Of a DNA stretch of 64,000 nt, positions 39,544 to 48,399 are shown piece after piece. A program made the position numbers and the translations under genes. The stretch comes from Candidatus Sphingomonas phytovorans (GTDB taxonomy: Bacteria > Pseudomonadota > Alphaproteobacteria > Sphingomonadales > Sphingomonadaceae), in the NCBI GenBank assembly GCA_029202385.1, contig CP119314.1:4156501-4220500 (forward strand), given 5' to 3'. The notes under the pieces were generated by a model that was not told where the DNA came from, did not search any database, and was given only the letters and a program-made list of their open reading frames with translations. Numbering within the stretch: the stretch's first letter is position 1; each line of letters starts with the position of its first letter.

Positions 39544-40320
39544 TTAGAGCGAGAAGCCTTCGCCGAGATACAGCCGGCGGACATTGGCGTCGGCGACGAG
39601 TTCAGCGGGCGAGCCGGTGAACAGCACCCTTCCGTCATAGATGATGTACGCGCGGTCGACGATCTCGAGCGTCTCGCGCACATTGTGATCGGTGATCAGC
39701 ACGCCGATGCCGCGCTTCTGCAGCTCGCAGATCAGGTCGCGGATATCGGCGATCGACAGCGGATCGATGCCGGCGAACGGCTCGTCGAGCAGCATGATCG
39801 ACGGATCGGCCGCCAGCGCGCGTGCAATCTCGGCGCGGCGGCGTTCGCCGCCCGACAGCGCCATTGCCGGCGCGTCGCGCAGCCGGGTCAGGCCGAATTC
39901 GTCCAGCAGCGTGTCTAGCCGCTTCTGCCGCGCGGCGGGATGGGGCTCGGCGAGCTCAAGCACGGTCAGGATGTTCTTCTCAACCGTCAGCCCGCGGAAG
40001 ATCGATGTCTCCTGCGGCAGATAGCCGAGGCCAAGGATGGCGCGCCGGTACATGGGCAGGCCGGTGATGTCGTCGCCGTCGAGCATGATCCGGCCCGAAT
40101 CCGGCTTCACAAGGCCCATCACCGAATAGAAGCAGGTCGTCTTGCCCGCGCCGTTCGGCCCGAGCAGGCCGATCACCTCGCCCGGTCCGACCGAGACGGA
40201 GACATCGGAGAGCACGACGCGCTTGTCATAGGATTTGGCGATGGAGACGACCGACAGGCCCTTCATCACCGGCGCTTCGGTGATCGGTTCGACGTCGTCG
40301 AGGGTGGTCACATCGGTCAT
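39544..40320 (-). CDS. lptB: LPS export ABC transporter ATP-binding protein
   Basis: The 258-residue ATPase has Walker A LLGPNGAGKTTCFY (about 53-66), signature ALSGGERRRAEIARAL, Walker B SIMLLDEPFAGIDPLS and an H-loop DHNVRE. With LptF/G and the LptC-A bridge it drives LPS transport. It has about 15 more N-terminal residues than most LptB, so an internal start is possible. It follows lptA by 159 nt, enough for its own promoter. Confidence 0.96.
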   Translation of the reverse strand: MTDVTTLDDVEPITEAPVMKGLSVVSIAKSYDKRVVLSDVSVSVGPGEVIGLLGPNGAGKTTCFYSVMGLVKPDSGRIMLDGDDITGLPMYRRAILGLGYLPQETSIFRGLTVEKNILTVLELAEPHPAARQKRLDTLLDEFGLTRLRDAPAMALSGGERRRAEIARALAADPSIMLLDEPFAGIDPLSIADIRDLICELQKRGIGVLITDHNVRETLEIVDRAYIIYDGRVLFTGSPAELVADANVRRLYLGEGFSL

Positions 40321-40479
40321 TCTGCGTCCCGTGCTCGCATCATATGGTTAAGAGGAGCTCGCCCCAACCGCGTTTGGCAGGCTTCGTGCATGGCTGCGAG
40401 CGAAACCCTGCACCAGACGCGTCGGCAAGGAAAGGGCCCCGCGGCGAGCCCGACGAAAAAGACGGCCGATGGCGTCGGC

Positions 40480-41040
40480 TCAGGGGGTGGGGGTCTGAGG
40501 CGTCTGAGTTCGTTTCGGTACCGAGAAGGTGCCGGTGACGCGGCCACCGCGTGTCGTGGTGGTGGCGCCCGGCGCGCTCGCGCCGCCGCTGACCGCCGAC
40601 CCGTCGATTACCGCGCGCCCGGTATCGAGGTTGATCGTCAGGCGCGCGCCGTTGACGGTGTTGCCGCCCTGCAGCAACGACACGGCACCCAGCATGGTGA
40701 TGACCCGACGGTTGAGATCATAGACGGCGAACTGGCTGCGCGCGGTCTGCTGCGGCCGCGTGACGACGACGCTGCCTGCCGCGTCGAGCCGCGATACCTG
40801 GGGGGAGCCGTCGACCACCTGCCCGGTATAGGCGACCGTCATCCGCGCCGAGTTCAGCGTCATCTCCGCCTGACGGACCGAGACGTTGCCGGTCAGGATC
40901 GCGCGATTCGCCTTGTCCTGCAGTTCGATATGATCGGCGCCGAAATCGATCGGCGCCGCCGAATCGTGGCGATTCTGCGCGGCCGCGCCCGAAGCGAGGA
41001 AGAAGGCGGCGAGCGCGAACAGGCGGGTCGAGTGAGCCAT
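40480..41040 (-). CDS. lptA: LPS transport periplasmic protein LptA
   Basis: The 186-residue precursor has a signal peptide (cleavage after GAAAQ, about 22) and an OstA/LptA beta-jellyroll: IDFGADHIELQDKANRAILTGNVSVRQAEMTLNS, then ITMLGAVSLLQGGNTVNGARLTINL. A Thr/Pro-rich tail follows from about 150. It forms the periplasmic bridge between LptC and LptD. It starts 6 nt after lptC. Confidence 0.92.
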   Translation of the reverse strand: MAHSTRLFALAAFFLASGAAAQNRHDSAAPIDFGADHIELQDKANRAILTGNVSVRQAEMTLNSARMTVAYTGQVVDGSPQVSRLDAAGSVVVTRPQQTARSQFAVYDLNRRVITMLGAVSLLQGGNTVNGARLTINLDTGRAVIDGSAVSGGASAPGATTTTRGGRVTGTFSVPKRTQTPQTPTP

Positions 41041-41046
41041 GGCCGC

Positions 41047-41685
41047 CTATCTCGTCCTTCGCGGCGTGATCCGCAAGCGTGCGTTGCCGTCGAGCCTGAC
41101 GATATGGTTTTCGAGGTCGGCATTGAGGCGCGCCGCGCTGAACGTGCCCTGGGGCACCTTGCCGGTGGCCGCCCCGCCGCTCTGCAGCTGCCGCGTCTTC
41201 AGGTCGATCGTCGCATCGCGCGTGTCGAGCTGATAGCCGTCGGTGGTGCTGAAGCGAAGCGGGCCGTCGACCATGACCTGCTGGTTGTCCATATTATAGC
41301 GGCCGCGATCGGCCACCAGCCGCGCCGGTCCGTCGCGAAGCCCGATCTCGGCCGAAAGCTGGTTGAGCTGCACGATCGGTTCGGCCGACGTCTTCTGCAC
41401 CGCCGAGCCGGCATTAAGCTGGAAGGGCTGACCCTTGCCGTCCTCGCCGCGATAGATCGCCGACTGGAGGCGCAGCCGTTCCTTGGCCACGTCGACCTTG
41501 TTCTTGTCGAGCAGGAAGCTGACGTCGCCGCTGCCGGCGAGCGGCATCATCACCAGGAATGCGGAGAGGACGCCGATCAGCAGCGGCAGGACGATGCGCA
41601 GGACGCCGATGACGCGGTCGTGGCTGCTGCCGGGCGCCGCCCAGATCTGCCGCGCCGAGCGGACGCTGACCGCGACGTCAGACAT
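41047..41685 (-). CDS. lptC: LPS export system protein LptC
   Basis: The 212-residue protein has one N-terminal span (IVLPLLIGVLSAFLVMMPLA, about 32-51) and a periplasmic LptC domain with AEIGLRDGPARLVADRGRY and the LDTRDATIDLKTRQLQSGG repeat-like strands. It recruits LptA to the LptB2FG complex. The start at 41685 (MSDVAVSVRSARQIW) overlaps the rnd stop by 8 nt. Confidence 0.9.
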   Translation of the reverse strand: MSDVAVSVRSARQIWAAPGSSHDRVIGVLRIVLPLLIGVLSAFLVMMPLAGSGDVSFLLDKNKVDVAKERLRLQSAIYRGEDGKGQPFQLNAGSAVQKTSAEPIVQLNQLSAEIGLRDGPARLVADRGRYNMDNQQVMVDGPLRFSTTDGYQLDTRDATIDLKTRQLQSGGAATGKVPQGTFSAARLNADLENHIVRLDGNARLRITPRRTR

Positions 41686-42298
41686 GCGCGAAGATGTCGA
41701 CCTCCGGCCAGCCGGCCAGATCGAGATCGGCCCGCGAGGGCAGGAAATCGAAACAGGCCTTGGCGAGCGCGGCCCGGCCTTCGCGGGCCAGGCGACGGTC
41801 GAGTTCCTCGCGAAGCTTGTGGAGATAGCGCACGTCGGACGCCGCATAGTCCTTTTGCGCGTCGGAGAGAATCGGACCGCCCCAGTCGGACGATTGCTGC
41901 GCCTTGGAAATATCCTGGCCGAGCAGCTCGCGGACCAGCTCCTTCAGGCCGTGCCGGTCGGTATAGGTGCGCACCAGCCGCGACGCGGTCTTGGTGCAAT
42001 AGGCCGGGGCGGCGTCGACATGCAGATAATGCTTGATCGCCGCGAGATCGAAGCGCGCGAAATGATAGAGCTTCACCCGATCCGGGTCGGCGAGCAGGGC
42101 CCGCAGATTGGGGGCGGCATAGTCGCTGCCGGGGGAGAAGCGAACGAGATGCTCGTCCGGGCCGCCATCGGAAAGCTGGACGACACACAGCCGGTCGCGC
42201 GGCGTGATCAGTCCCATCGTCTCGGTGTCGACGGCAATATCGGCGCCCGCCTCGAACAGGCCGGCGGGGGTGTCTTCTTCGTGCAGATGAACGGTCAT
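41678..42298 (-). CDS. rnd: Ribonuclease D (3'-5' exonuclease, short form)
   Basis: The 206-residue DEDD exonuclease has Exo I VDTETMGL (about 24-31), Exo II HFARFDLAAIKHYL and Exo III DAQKDYAASDVRYLHKL with the Tyr of the DEDDy subtype. The C-terminal HRDC domains of E. coli RNase D are absent, as is usual for short alphaproteobacterial forms. It processes tRNA or other RNA 3' ends. It heads rnd-lptC-lptA-lptB-rpoN, which suggests one transcript. Confidence 0.92.
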   Translation of the reverse strand: MTVHLHEEDTPAGLFEAGADIAVDTETMGLITPRDRLCVVQLSDGGPDEHLVRFSPGSDYAAPNLRALLADPDRVKLYHFARFDLAAIKHYLHVDAAPAYCTKTASRLVRTYTDRHGLKELVRELLGQDISKAQQSSDWGGPILSDAQKDYAASDVRYLHKLREELDRRLAREGRAALAKACFDFLPSRADLDLAGWPEVDIFAHV

Positions 42299-42329
42299 CC
42301 GGTCCGCCTAGCCGCGAACTGGCCCGCGC

Positions 42330-43124
42330 TCAATGCCCGCCGTCCGGAGCCTTTTTCCGCTCGCGCGCTTTTCGCGACCAGATGTTGAGGGATTCGACCC
42401 CGGCCGAGAACGCCATGGCGCTGTAGATATAGCCCTTGGGCACATGCACGCCGAAGCCGTCGGCAATCAGCACGGCGCCGATCATCAGCAGGAAGCCGAG
42501 CGCCAGCATCACCACCGTCGGGTTGCGCTCGATGAAATTGGCGAGCGGGTTCGCCGCGAACATCATCACGCCGACCGCGACGACCACCGCGATGATCATC
42601 ACCGGCAGATCGTCGGTCATGCCGATCGCGGTCAGGATCGAATCGATCGAAAAGACCATGTCGAGCAGCAGGATCTGGATGATCGCCGCCCAGAAGCCCA
42701 TCACCGCGCGGCCCTTCTTGTCGAGGGCCTCGCCCGATTCATGGGGGTCCATGCTGTGATGGATCTCCTTGGTCGCCTTCCACAGCAGGAAGAGGCCGCC
42801 CGCGATCAGGATCAGGTCGCGAATCGAGAAGGCCGTCTCGAAGCTGGGCACGCCATGCGAATCGAGGCCGCCCCTCAGCCCCAGGTCGAACACCGGGACG
42901 GTCATGCTGGCGATCCACGCGATGGTCGACAGTAGCCCGAGGCGCAGAATCAGGGCCAGGCTGATGCCGACGCGCCGAACCTGGATGCGCTGGCCCTCGG
43001 GCAGCTTGTTCGACAGGATCGAGATGAAGATCAGATTGTCGATCCCGAGCACCACCTCCATCACGATCAGCGTGGCCAGCGCAGCCCATGTCGCGGGGTC
43101 GGAGAAGATGGAGAGGATGGACAT
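42330..43124 (-). CDS. TerC-family integral membrane protein
   Basis: The 264-residue protein has about seven spans and TerC hallmarks: [22 protein letters not shown] with the conserved Asp and Asn, [21 protein letters not shown], then [16 protein letters not shown] and GIDN/SIDS-type acidic residues inside membrane spans. TerC proteins are linked to tellurite resistance and manganese efflux at secretion sites. A His/Lys-rich tail follows. The start is at 43124. Confidence 0.93.
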   Translation of the reverse strand: MSILSIFSDPATWAALATLIVMEVVLGIDNLIFISILSNKLPEGQRIQVRRVGISLALILRLGLLSTIAWIASMTVPVFDLGLRGGLDSHGVPSFETAFSIRDLILIAGGLFLLWKATKEIHHSMDPHESGEALDKKGRAVMGFWAAIIQILLLDMVFSIDSILTAIGMTDDLPVMIIAVVVAVGVMMFAANPLANFIERNPTVVMLALGFLLMIGAVLIADGFGVHVPKGYIYSAMAFSAGVESLNIWSRKARERKKAPDGGH

Positions 43125-43161
43125 ATGTGTGGCTCTGCCGCCTCACCTGAGCCGACGCAAG

Positions 43162-43201
43162 CAAGCTGTGCCGCAATTAAGACGAATTTATTCGCAGCTT
43201 G
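43162..43201. promoter_or_regulatory. Inverted repeat upstream of the cold-shock gene
   Basis: CAAGCTG (43162-43168) and CAGCTTG (43195-43201) are perfect inverted arms 26 nt apart around an AT-rich centre. The right arm overlaps a TTGACC -35-like box (43199-43204). It lies in the 199-nt gap between the divergent TerC and cold-shock genes. No clear -10 was found. Confidence 0.3.
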
Positions 43202-43323
43202 ACCGGATTTACGCTACACCGACTCGGTGGCGCGATAGGTTTGGCGTCCGAACAACCGCGCTTTCGTCCAGCGCGGGCGTGTTGATATGGCGATTTGGGC
43301 GAGGCCGGGAAGACGAACAGGGC

Positions 43324-44139
43324 ATGAGTTTCGATAAAGGACGCCGCGGGGATCGCGGTGGGCGTGGCCGCGATAAGCGCGACGGTTTCGGCGGCGATGA
43401 TTTCGGTGGCGGCGGCTTCGGCGGTGGCGATCGTTTCGGCGGCGGCGGTGATCGATTCGGTGGCGGTGGCGACCGTTTCGGCGGTGGCGGTGATCGATTT
43501 GGCGGCGGTGGCGGCGGCGGCGGTGGTTTCCGCAGCGGCGGCGGTGGCGGCTTCGGTGGTGGCGGCGGTGGCGGTGGCCGCGGCATGCCTCCCCAGGTTG
43601 TCGGCGAAGGCACCGGCGTGGTCAAATTCTTCAACGGTCAAAAGGGCTTCGGCTTCGTCGTCCGTGATGACGGCGGCGAGGATGTGTTCGTGCACATCTC
43701 AGCGGTCGAGCAGGCGGGCCTGACCGGTCTGGCCGAGGGGCAGCCGCTTGGCTTCACCCTGGTCGATCGTGGCGGCCGCATCTCGGCAACCGACCTCAAG
43801 ATCGAGGGCGAGCCCCTCCCGGTCACCGATCGCGGTCCGCCGCGTGAGCGTGACGCGGCTGGTCCGGGCGGCCCGCGCGGTGGCGCGGGTGCCGGCGGTG
43901 CCGGCCCGCAGCGTCAGCTGACCGGTGAGAAGGCGACGGGCACCGTCAAGTTCTTCAACGCGATGAAGGGCTTCGGCTTCATTCAGCGCGACGACGGACA
44001 GCCTGATGCATTCGTGCACATCTCCGCGGTCGAACGCGGCGGCATGACCAGCCTCAACGAGGGCGACCGGCTCGAATTCGAGCTCGAGGTCGATCGGCGC
44101 GGCAAGTATGCGGCGGTGAACCTCACCTCTATCGCGTAA
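43324..44139 (+). CDS. Double cold-shock-domain protein with glycine-rich N-terminus
   Basis: The 271-residue protein has a basic and Gly-rich head (1-92) and two cold-shock domains. CSD1 (about 96-162) has VVKFFNGQKGFGFV and VFVHIS; CSD2 (about 203-271) has TVKFFNAMKGFGFI and AFVHIS. Both keep RNP1 and RNP2 aromatics, so both should bind single-stranded RNA or DNA. The head contains four DRFGGGG units (residues 36-63) and resembles an RGG-type RNA-binding or condensate-forming segment. The start at 43324 (MSFDKGRRGDRGG) follows a long leader. It ends in a strong terminator. Confidence 0.93.
   Translation: MSFDKGRRGDRGGRGRDKRDGFGGDDFGGGGFGGGDRFGGGGDRFGGGGDRFGGGGDRFGGGGGGGGGFRSGGGGGFGGGGGGGGRGMPPQVVGEGTGVVKFFNGQKGFGFVVRDDGGEDVFVHISAVEQAGLTGLAEGQPLGFTLVDRGGRISATDLKIEGEPLPVTDRGPPRERDAAGPGGPRGGAGAGGAGPQRQLTGEKATGTVKFFNAMKGFGFIQRDDGQPDAFVHISAVERGGMTSLNEGDRLEFELEVDRRGKYAAVNLTSIA
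43429..43512 (+). repeat. Four 21-bp tandem repeats coding DRFGGGG
   Basis: Four tandem 21-nt units encode DRFGGGG within the Gly-rich head of the cold-shock protein. Units differ mainly at wobble positions (GATCGATTT, GACCGTTTC and similar), so they are old enough to have diverged synonymously while keeping the peptide. Confidence 0.75.
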
Positions 44140-44179
44140 GGCCAGGCCACAAGCCTGTTCCCGAGGCGAGAAGATCAAG

Positions 44180-44214
44180 ACCCGGCATGCTTTAGGGCAT
44201 GTCGGGTTTTTCTT
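44180..44214 (+). terminator. Rho-independent terminator of the cold-shock gene
   Basis: ACCCGGCATGC (44180-44190) and GCATGTCGGGT (44197-44207) form an 11-bp stem with one G-T wobble and a 6-nt loop, followed by a TTTTT tract. It lies 41 nt after the cold-shock stop. Confidence 0.9.
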
Positions 44215-44241
44215 TGCTGCCGGCCCGAAGTCGAAGGCGCA

Positions 44242-44267
44242 CAACGTCCGCTAGGTAGTGGACGTTG
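44242..44267. promoter_or_regulatory. Perfect 8-bp dyad in front of the thioredoxin-like gene
   Basis: CAACGTCC and GGACGTTG are inverted around a 10-nt spacer and end 13 nt before the ATG at 44281. The position suits an operator or a leader hairpin close to the ribosome-binding site. Confidence 0.45.
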
Positions 44268-44280
44268 AAGAGGCCGGTTC

Positions 44281-44787
44281 ATGCATCGTCTGTTTGTTGT
44301 CCTGCTGGCACTCGCGCTGACAGCCCCCGCCACGGCCGCCCCCGCGCCGCGCCTGGCGATCTCCAGCTTCGAGCAACTCGCGAAGCCCCTGCCGCTTCCC
44401 TACGACGAACAGGCCAATGGGCAGGCAGTAGTCGCCGCCGCCAAGGCGCGCGCGAAGGCCCGTCACAAGCTGCTGCTGATCGATCTGGGTGGCAATTGGT
44501 GCCTCGACTGCAGGCTGCTCGCCGGGACGATGGACCTTCCCCAGCTCAGCAAATTCATTGCCGCCCATTATGAGGTGGCGATCGTCGATGTCGGCCGATT
44601 CGACAAGAATCTCGATATCCCGGCACGGTATGGCATCAAGGGCCGCATGGAAGGCGTGCCGAGCGTGCTGATCGTCGATCCGCGCAGTGACCGGCTGATC
44701 AACCAGGGGCGCACCGCGGCCCTGGCCGATGCGCGCAGCATGACGCCCCAGGCGCTCGCCGACTGGCTGGCGGGCTGGACGAAATGA
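44281..44787 (+). CDS. Exported thioredoxin-fold protein
   Basis: The 168-residue precursor has a signal peptide (MHRLFVVLLALALTAPATA, about 1-19) and a thioredoxin fold with the redox motif NWCLDCRLL (CxxC about 76-79) and a cis-Pro segment EGVPSVLIVDP. It may reduce or oxidise disulfides in the periplasm; the closest types are DsbD-C or TlpA-like. The gene stands alone after the cold-shock terminator and abuts the stop of the EamA gene on the other strand. Confidence 0.85.
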   Translation: MHRLFVVLLALALTAPATAAPAPRLAISSFEQLAKPLPLPYDEQANGQAVVAAAKARAKARHKLLLIDLGGNWCLDCRLLAGTMDLPQLSKFIAAHYEVAIVDVGRFDKNLDIPARYGIKGRMEGVPSVLIVDPRSDRLINQGRTAALADARSMTPQALADWLAGWTK

Positions 44788-45621
44788 TCAGCCGGCAAGG
44801 ATAAGGGTGGCACCGCCAAGGATCCCGAATACGCCGATGATCCGTCCGGCGGTCGCACGCTCCTTCAGGAACAGTATCGAGATCAGCAGGGCGGTGACCA
44901 TGCCCGTCTCGCGGAGCGCCGCGAGCGGTGCGGTCGGGCCGAGCGAGAAGGCGGTGAGCGCGAGGCCATAGGTCAGGATCGACAGGATTCCGGCGATTGC
45001 GCCCGGACGCCATTGAGCCCGCGCCGCCGCGAACATCGCGCCGCGGGAAAGAAGGCCGAACATCGCGACCACCACCACGCCCATCTGGACGAAGACCCAG
45101 GCGATATAGCTGGCGGCACTCGGCGCCGCGCGCACGCCGGTCGCATCGACCACGGTATAGCCGGCGATGCACAGCCCGGTGAGCAGCGACCATCCAAGCG
45201 CGGCGCGACCGAGATGCCGGCCGGCGATCATCATGAACATCGCCGCTCCGATCAGCGCGATTCCGGCGATCTGGCCGGCCGTGGCGTGCTCGCCAAGAAG
45301 GCCGATGGTCACGCCGGCCGTGACCAGCGGCGCGGTGCCGCGCAGGACGGGATAGACCGCCGACAGATCGCCGACCTTGTAGGCACGGACCAGCGCATAA
45401 AGGTACAGGCCATGGATCAGCGCGCTGGCCGCGAGATAAAACCAGGCGCCGTGCGGCAGCGGCACGAACAGGGTGGCGGGCAGCAGGATGAGCGCGCTGG
45501 TGCCGTCGGTGACGGCCCGACCCGCCGCCTTGTCGCGGCCGCCTTTCACGATCGCGTTGACCACTGCATGGATCGAGCCCGAGGCGATCATCATCAGCGC
45601 GGCGAGGGCGTAGGCGGGCAT
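44788..45621 (-). CDS. EamA-family (DMT) transporter
   Basis: The 277-residue membrane protein has about ten hydrophobic spans in two EamA-like halves, with the repeated pattern VYPVLRGTAPLVTAGVTIGLLGE and APLAALRETGMVTALLISILFLKER. The family exports small metabolites; the substrate is unknown. The ATG at 45621 begins right at the first span; a TTG at 45687 would add 22 residues. It lies 78 nt downstream of the DNA ligase gene. Confidence 0.85.
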   Translation of the reverse strand: MPAYALAALMMIASGSIHAVVNAIVKGGRDKAAGRAVTDGTSALILLPATLFVPLPHGAWFYLAASALIHGLYLYALVRAYKVGDLSAVYPVLRGTAPLVTAGVTIGLLGEHATAGQIAGIALIGAAMFMMIAGRHLGRAALGWSLLTGLCIAGYTVVDATGVRAAPSAASYIAWVFVQMGVVVVAMFGLLSRGAMFAAARAQWRPGAIAGILSILTYGLALTAFSLGPTAPLAALRETGMVTALLISILFLKERATAGRIIGVFGILGGATLILAG

Positions 45622-45698
45622 GCGAACGGCATGAAGGGCCCCATCGGCCAGGGCAAGCGCCGGACTGTCGAAACTGGACCTCGGCAATCCGGCCGACC

Positions 45699-47294
45699 TC
45701 AGGTGATCAGCTTCCTCAATGCGGCCAGCATGTCCGCCTCGGCCGCCGGCTTGTCGGTTCGGATTCGGGCGATGCGGGGGAAGCGCATCGCGACGCCCGA
45801 TTTATGACGCTTCGATTCGTGGATCGAATCGAATGCGATCTCCAGCACCAGAGTCTTCTCGACCTCGCGTACCGGGCCGAAGCGGTTGAGCGTGTGGCCG
45901 CGCACGAAGCCGTCGAGCATCTTCAGTTCCTCATCGGTGATGCCCGAATAGGCCTTGCCGACGGGCAGCAACTCGCCTGCGTCGGTCCAGCAGCCAAAGG
46001 TATAGTCGGAATAGAAGGAGGAGCGGCGGCCGTTGCCGCGCTGGGCGTACATCATCACGCAATCGGCGGTGAGCGGATCGCGTTTCCATTTGTACCAGAG
46101 GCCAACCCGCCGGCCGGTGACATAGGGCGAATCGCGACGCTTGAGCATCACGCCCTCGATCGAGGCATCGCGCGCGCCGGCGCGGATGCCTTCAAGCTCG
46201 GTGAAATCGGCTGCGTCGATCACCTCGCTGACATCGAAGCGGTTGGGGTCGAGCTGCCGTGCAAAGGCTTCAAGCCGAGGGCGCCGACCCGACCAGGGGA
46301 GTTCGCGCAGATCCTCGGTCTCCTCGAACAATATGTCGTAGAGCCGGACGAAGGCAGGGTAGTCGGCCAGCATCTTCGCCGAGACGGTCTTCCGCCCGAG
46401 CCGCTGCTGGAGAGCGTTGAAGCTCGCGGCGCCCCCGCCTTCCTCCAGCGTCCCGCCCTGGAAGGTCCCCTTCACCATCAATTCGCCGTCGAGCACGCCG
46501 GGGACGGTGAAATCGCGTGCGACGTCGGGAAAGCTGCCGGTGATATCGTCCCCGGCGCGGCTGTAGAGTCGGGTCTCGCCGCCGACATGGACGATCTGCA
46601 CCCGGATGCCGTCCCATTTCCACTCGGCCGCATAATCGTCGAGACTGACGCGCAGATCAGCGAGTGGATGGGCGAGCATGAACGGGCGGAAGACCGGCAC
46701 GTCCGCGGCGGTCGGCTGCCGGCCGCGCCCCTCGGCCCAGGCGAACAATGCGGCATAAGGCGGCGCGATGCCGTGCCACACTTCTTCAACCGCCTCGACG
46801 TCGAGGGCGAATGCCTGGGCAAGCGCCGTCTTGGCCAGGCGTGCCGAAACGCCGATGCGCAATGCCCCCGTCGCCATCTTGAGCAGGGCGAAGCGTTCGT
46901 CGGCGTCGAGCCGGTCGAGCATGCCGGCGAGCGCCGCCGGGGCGTCGGATCGCGACAGCGAGCCCAGCCGCTCGACGACCTGCGCGACCGTGAGCGGTTC
47001 GCCATCGGCCGGCGGCGTTTCCGGGGCGGGCCAGAGCAGGGCGACGGTTTCCGCGCTGTCGCCGACATAATCGCGGCTCATGCGGGACAGCACGGGATCG
47101 ACCCGCTCCTCGATCAGCGCCCGGATCATCGCTGGCTTGACCGCCGGTAGATCGAGATCGCCGGTCAGCGCGGCCATCGCCCAGCCGCGATCGGGGTCGG
47201 GCGCGGCAAGCAGATAGTCTGCGATCAGCTTCAGCTTCGCGTTGCGGGACCGGGTGTAGATCAGCCGGTCGAGAAGGTCGGCAAAGGCACGCAT
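45699..47294 (-). CDS. ATP-dependent DNA ligase (ligase-associated damage response type)
   Basis: The 531-residue ligase has an N-terminal DNA-binding domain (1-200), the nucleotidyl lysine in EWKWDGIRVQI (about 222-232), downstream nucleotidyltransferase motifs (YSRAGDDITGSFPD, GVLDGELMV, EGVMLKRRDSPYVTGRR, WYKWKRDP) and an OB domain. It matches the group named for cisplatin-damage response, associated with the helicase, exonuclease and PdeM also in this window. The ATG at 47294 is used rather than the GTG just before it. A metallophosphoesterase lies divergent, 64 nt away. Confidence 0.94.
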   Translation of the reverse strand: MRAFADLLDRLIYTRSRNAKLKLIADYLLAAPDPDRGWAMAALTGDLDLPAVKPAMIRALIEERVDPVLSRMSRDYVGDSAETVALLWPAPETPPADGEPLTVAQVVERLGSLSRSDAPAALAGMLDRLDADERFALLKMATGALRIGVSARLAKTALAQAFALDVEAVEEVWHGIAPPYAALFAWAEGRGRQPTAADVPVFRPFMLAHPLADLRVSLDDYAAEWKWDGIRVQIVHVGGETRLYSRAGDDITGSFPDVARDFTVPGVLDGELMVKGTFQGGTLEEGGGAASFNALQQRLGRKTVSAKMLADYPAFVRLYDILFEETEDLRELPWSGRRPRLEAFARQLDPNRFDVSEVIDAADFTELEGIRAGARDASIEGVMLKRRDSPYVTGRRVGLWYKWKRDPLTADCVMMYAQRGNGRRSSFYSDYTFGCWTDAGELLPVGKAYSGITDEELKMLDGFVRGHTLNRFGPVREVEKTLVLEIAFDSIHESKRHKSGVAMRFPRIARIRTDKPAAEADMLAALRKLIT

Positions 47295-47358
47295 CACGAC
47301 TGAACATGGCGCCGCCGCCCGGGTTCCGCCAGCGCGATCACGCGGCTATGCGGAAACG

Positions 47359-48207
47359 ATGCGCTTCCTTCTCTCTCTTCTCGTCGCCCTGATCGTCGCG
47401 TTGGGCGGGGTGCTGCTGCTGGCCTTTCTCAGCGCCCGTGCCGACCCGATCGTCCGCCGCGCCGATGTAGCGCTGCCCGGGTGGCCGGCGGGCGCTGCGC
47501 CGGTGCGGGTCGTGCTGGTCAGCGACGTGCATATCGGCAGCGCCGCGATGACGCAGGGCCGGCTGGCCCGGATCGTCGGCCAGATCAATGCGCTGTCTCC
47601 CGACCTTGTCGTGCTCGCCGGAGATTTCGTCTTCGGACATGATCCGGCCCCGGCGGCGGAAATGGCGGAGATGCTGGTCGAGCCCCTGTCCGGCCTGCGG
47701 GCACGACTGGGGGTCGTCGCGACGCTCGGCAATCACGATCACTGGACTCAGCCGGCGCTGATCCGTCGCGCGCTCGAGCGGGCGCATGTCACCGTGCTGG
47801 AGAATCAGGCGGTGGCGCGCGGGCCGCTGGCGATTGGCGGCGTGGGCGATCTGTTCAGCCATCACGCCGACCTGCGCGCGACAATGGCCGCGGTGGAGGC
47901 TCTGCCGGGCGCTCGTATGATGGTGACCCATTCGCCCGATCTGGCGTCGAGCCTGCCGCCCGATCTCACCTTGCTGCTGGCCGGCCATACGCATTGCGGG
48001 CAGGTCGTGCTACCGTTGCTGGGGCCGGTGAGCGAGGTCGCGCAGCCGCGCTATCGATGCGGCATGGTGCGCGAGGGTGGCAGGACGACGGTCGTGACGG
48101 GTGGGCTCGGCACCAGCGGGGCGTCGTTTCGCCTGGGGGCGCCGCCGGACCTGTGGCTTCTCACGCTTGGCCCGGCGGGGCAGGCGTCTAGTCGATCGCG
48201 TTCCTGA
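47359..48207 (+). CDS. Membrane-anchored metallophosphoesterase (YaeI-like)
   Basis: The 282-residue protein has an N-terminal signal anchor ([20 protein letters not shown]) and calcineurin-like motifs [11 protein letters not shown] (about 54), LAGDFVF, LGNHDHW and [13 protein letters not shown]. This pattern is shared with YaeI/YkoQ-type phosphodiesterases that act on lipid head groups such as UDP-diacylglucosamine, but the substrate is not proven. The 3' end overlaps the DUF1328 gene by 20 nt on the other strand. Confidence 0.88.
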   Translation: MRFLLSLLVALIVALGGVLLLAFLSARADPIVRRADVALPGWPAGAAPVRVVLVSDVHIGSAAMTQGRLARIVGQINALSPDLVVLAGDFVFGHDPAPAAEMAEMLVEPLSGLRARLGVVATLGNHDHWTQPALIRRALERAHVTVLENQAVARGPLAIGGVGDLFSHHADLRATMAAVEALPGARMMVTHSPDLASSLPPDLTLLLAGHTHCGQVVLPLLGPVSEVAQPRYRCGMVREGGRTTVVTGGLGTSGASFRLGAPPDLWLLTLGPAGQASSRSRS

Positions 48208-48373
48208 TGCCCTTGCCCGCGAGCAGGCCGAGCACCAGCAACACGACAAAGGCGGCGATCGCGATGAAGAACAGCAGCTTGGCGATGCCGATAAAGGCGC
48301 CGCCAAGGCCGCCGAACCCAAGCAGCGCGAGTACCAGTCCGACGACGAGGAAGATGATGGCCCAGCGAATCAT
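48188..48373 (-). CDS. DUF1328 (YtjA-type) small membrane protein
   Basis: The 61-residue protein [20 protein letters not shown] continues with [20 protein letters not shown] and a second span ending [15 protein letters not shown]. It has two hydrophobic spans with a Gly-rich turn, the DUF1328 pattern. Function is unknown, but members are stress-induced in several bacteria. AGGAGAG lies before the ATG, and a perfect EcfG-type promoter lies 27 nt upstream (48400-48425). Confidence 0.92.
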   Translation of the reverse strand: MIRWAIIFLVVGLVLALLGFGGLGGAFIGIAKLLFFIAIAAFVVLLVLGLLAGKGIRNAID

Positions 48374-48399
48374 GTCACTCTCCTGAGATATGGGAGTGG

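Noticed and set aside
39940..42036. 698-aa plus-strand ORF opposite lptB, lptA, lptC and rnd
   Set aside because: It spans four well-supported opposite-strand genes and their gaps and has the composition of reverse-strand shadows.
43429..43512. CRISPR-like tandem repeat
   Set aside because: Repeats are coding, 21 bp and without spacers; no cas genes in the window.
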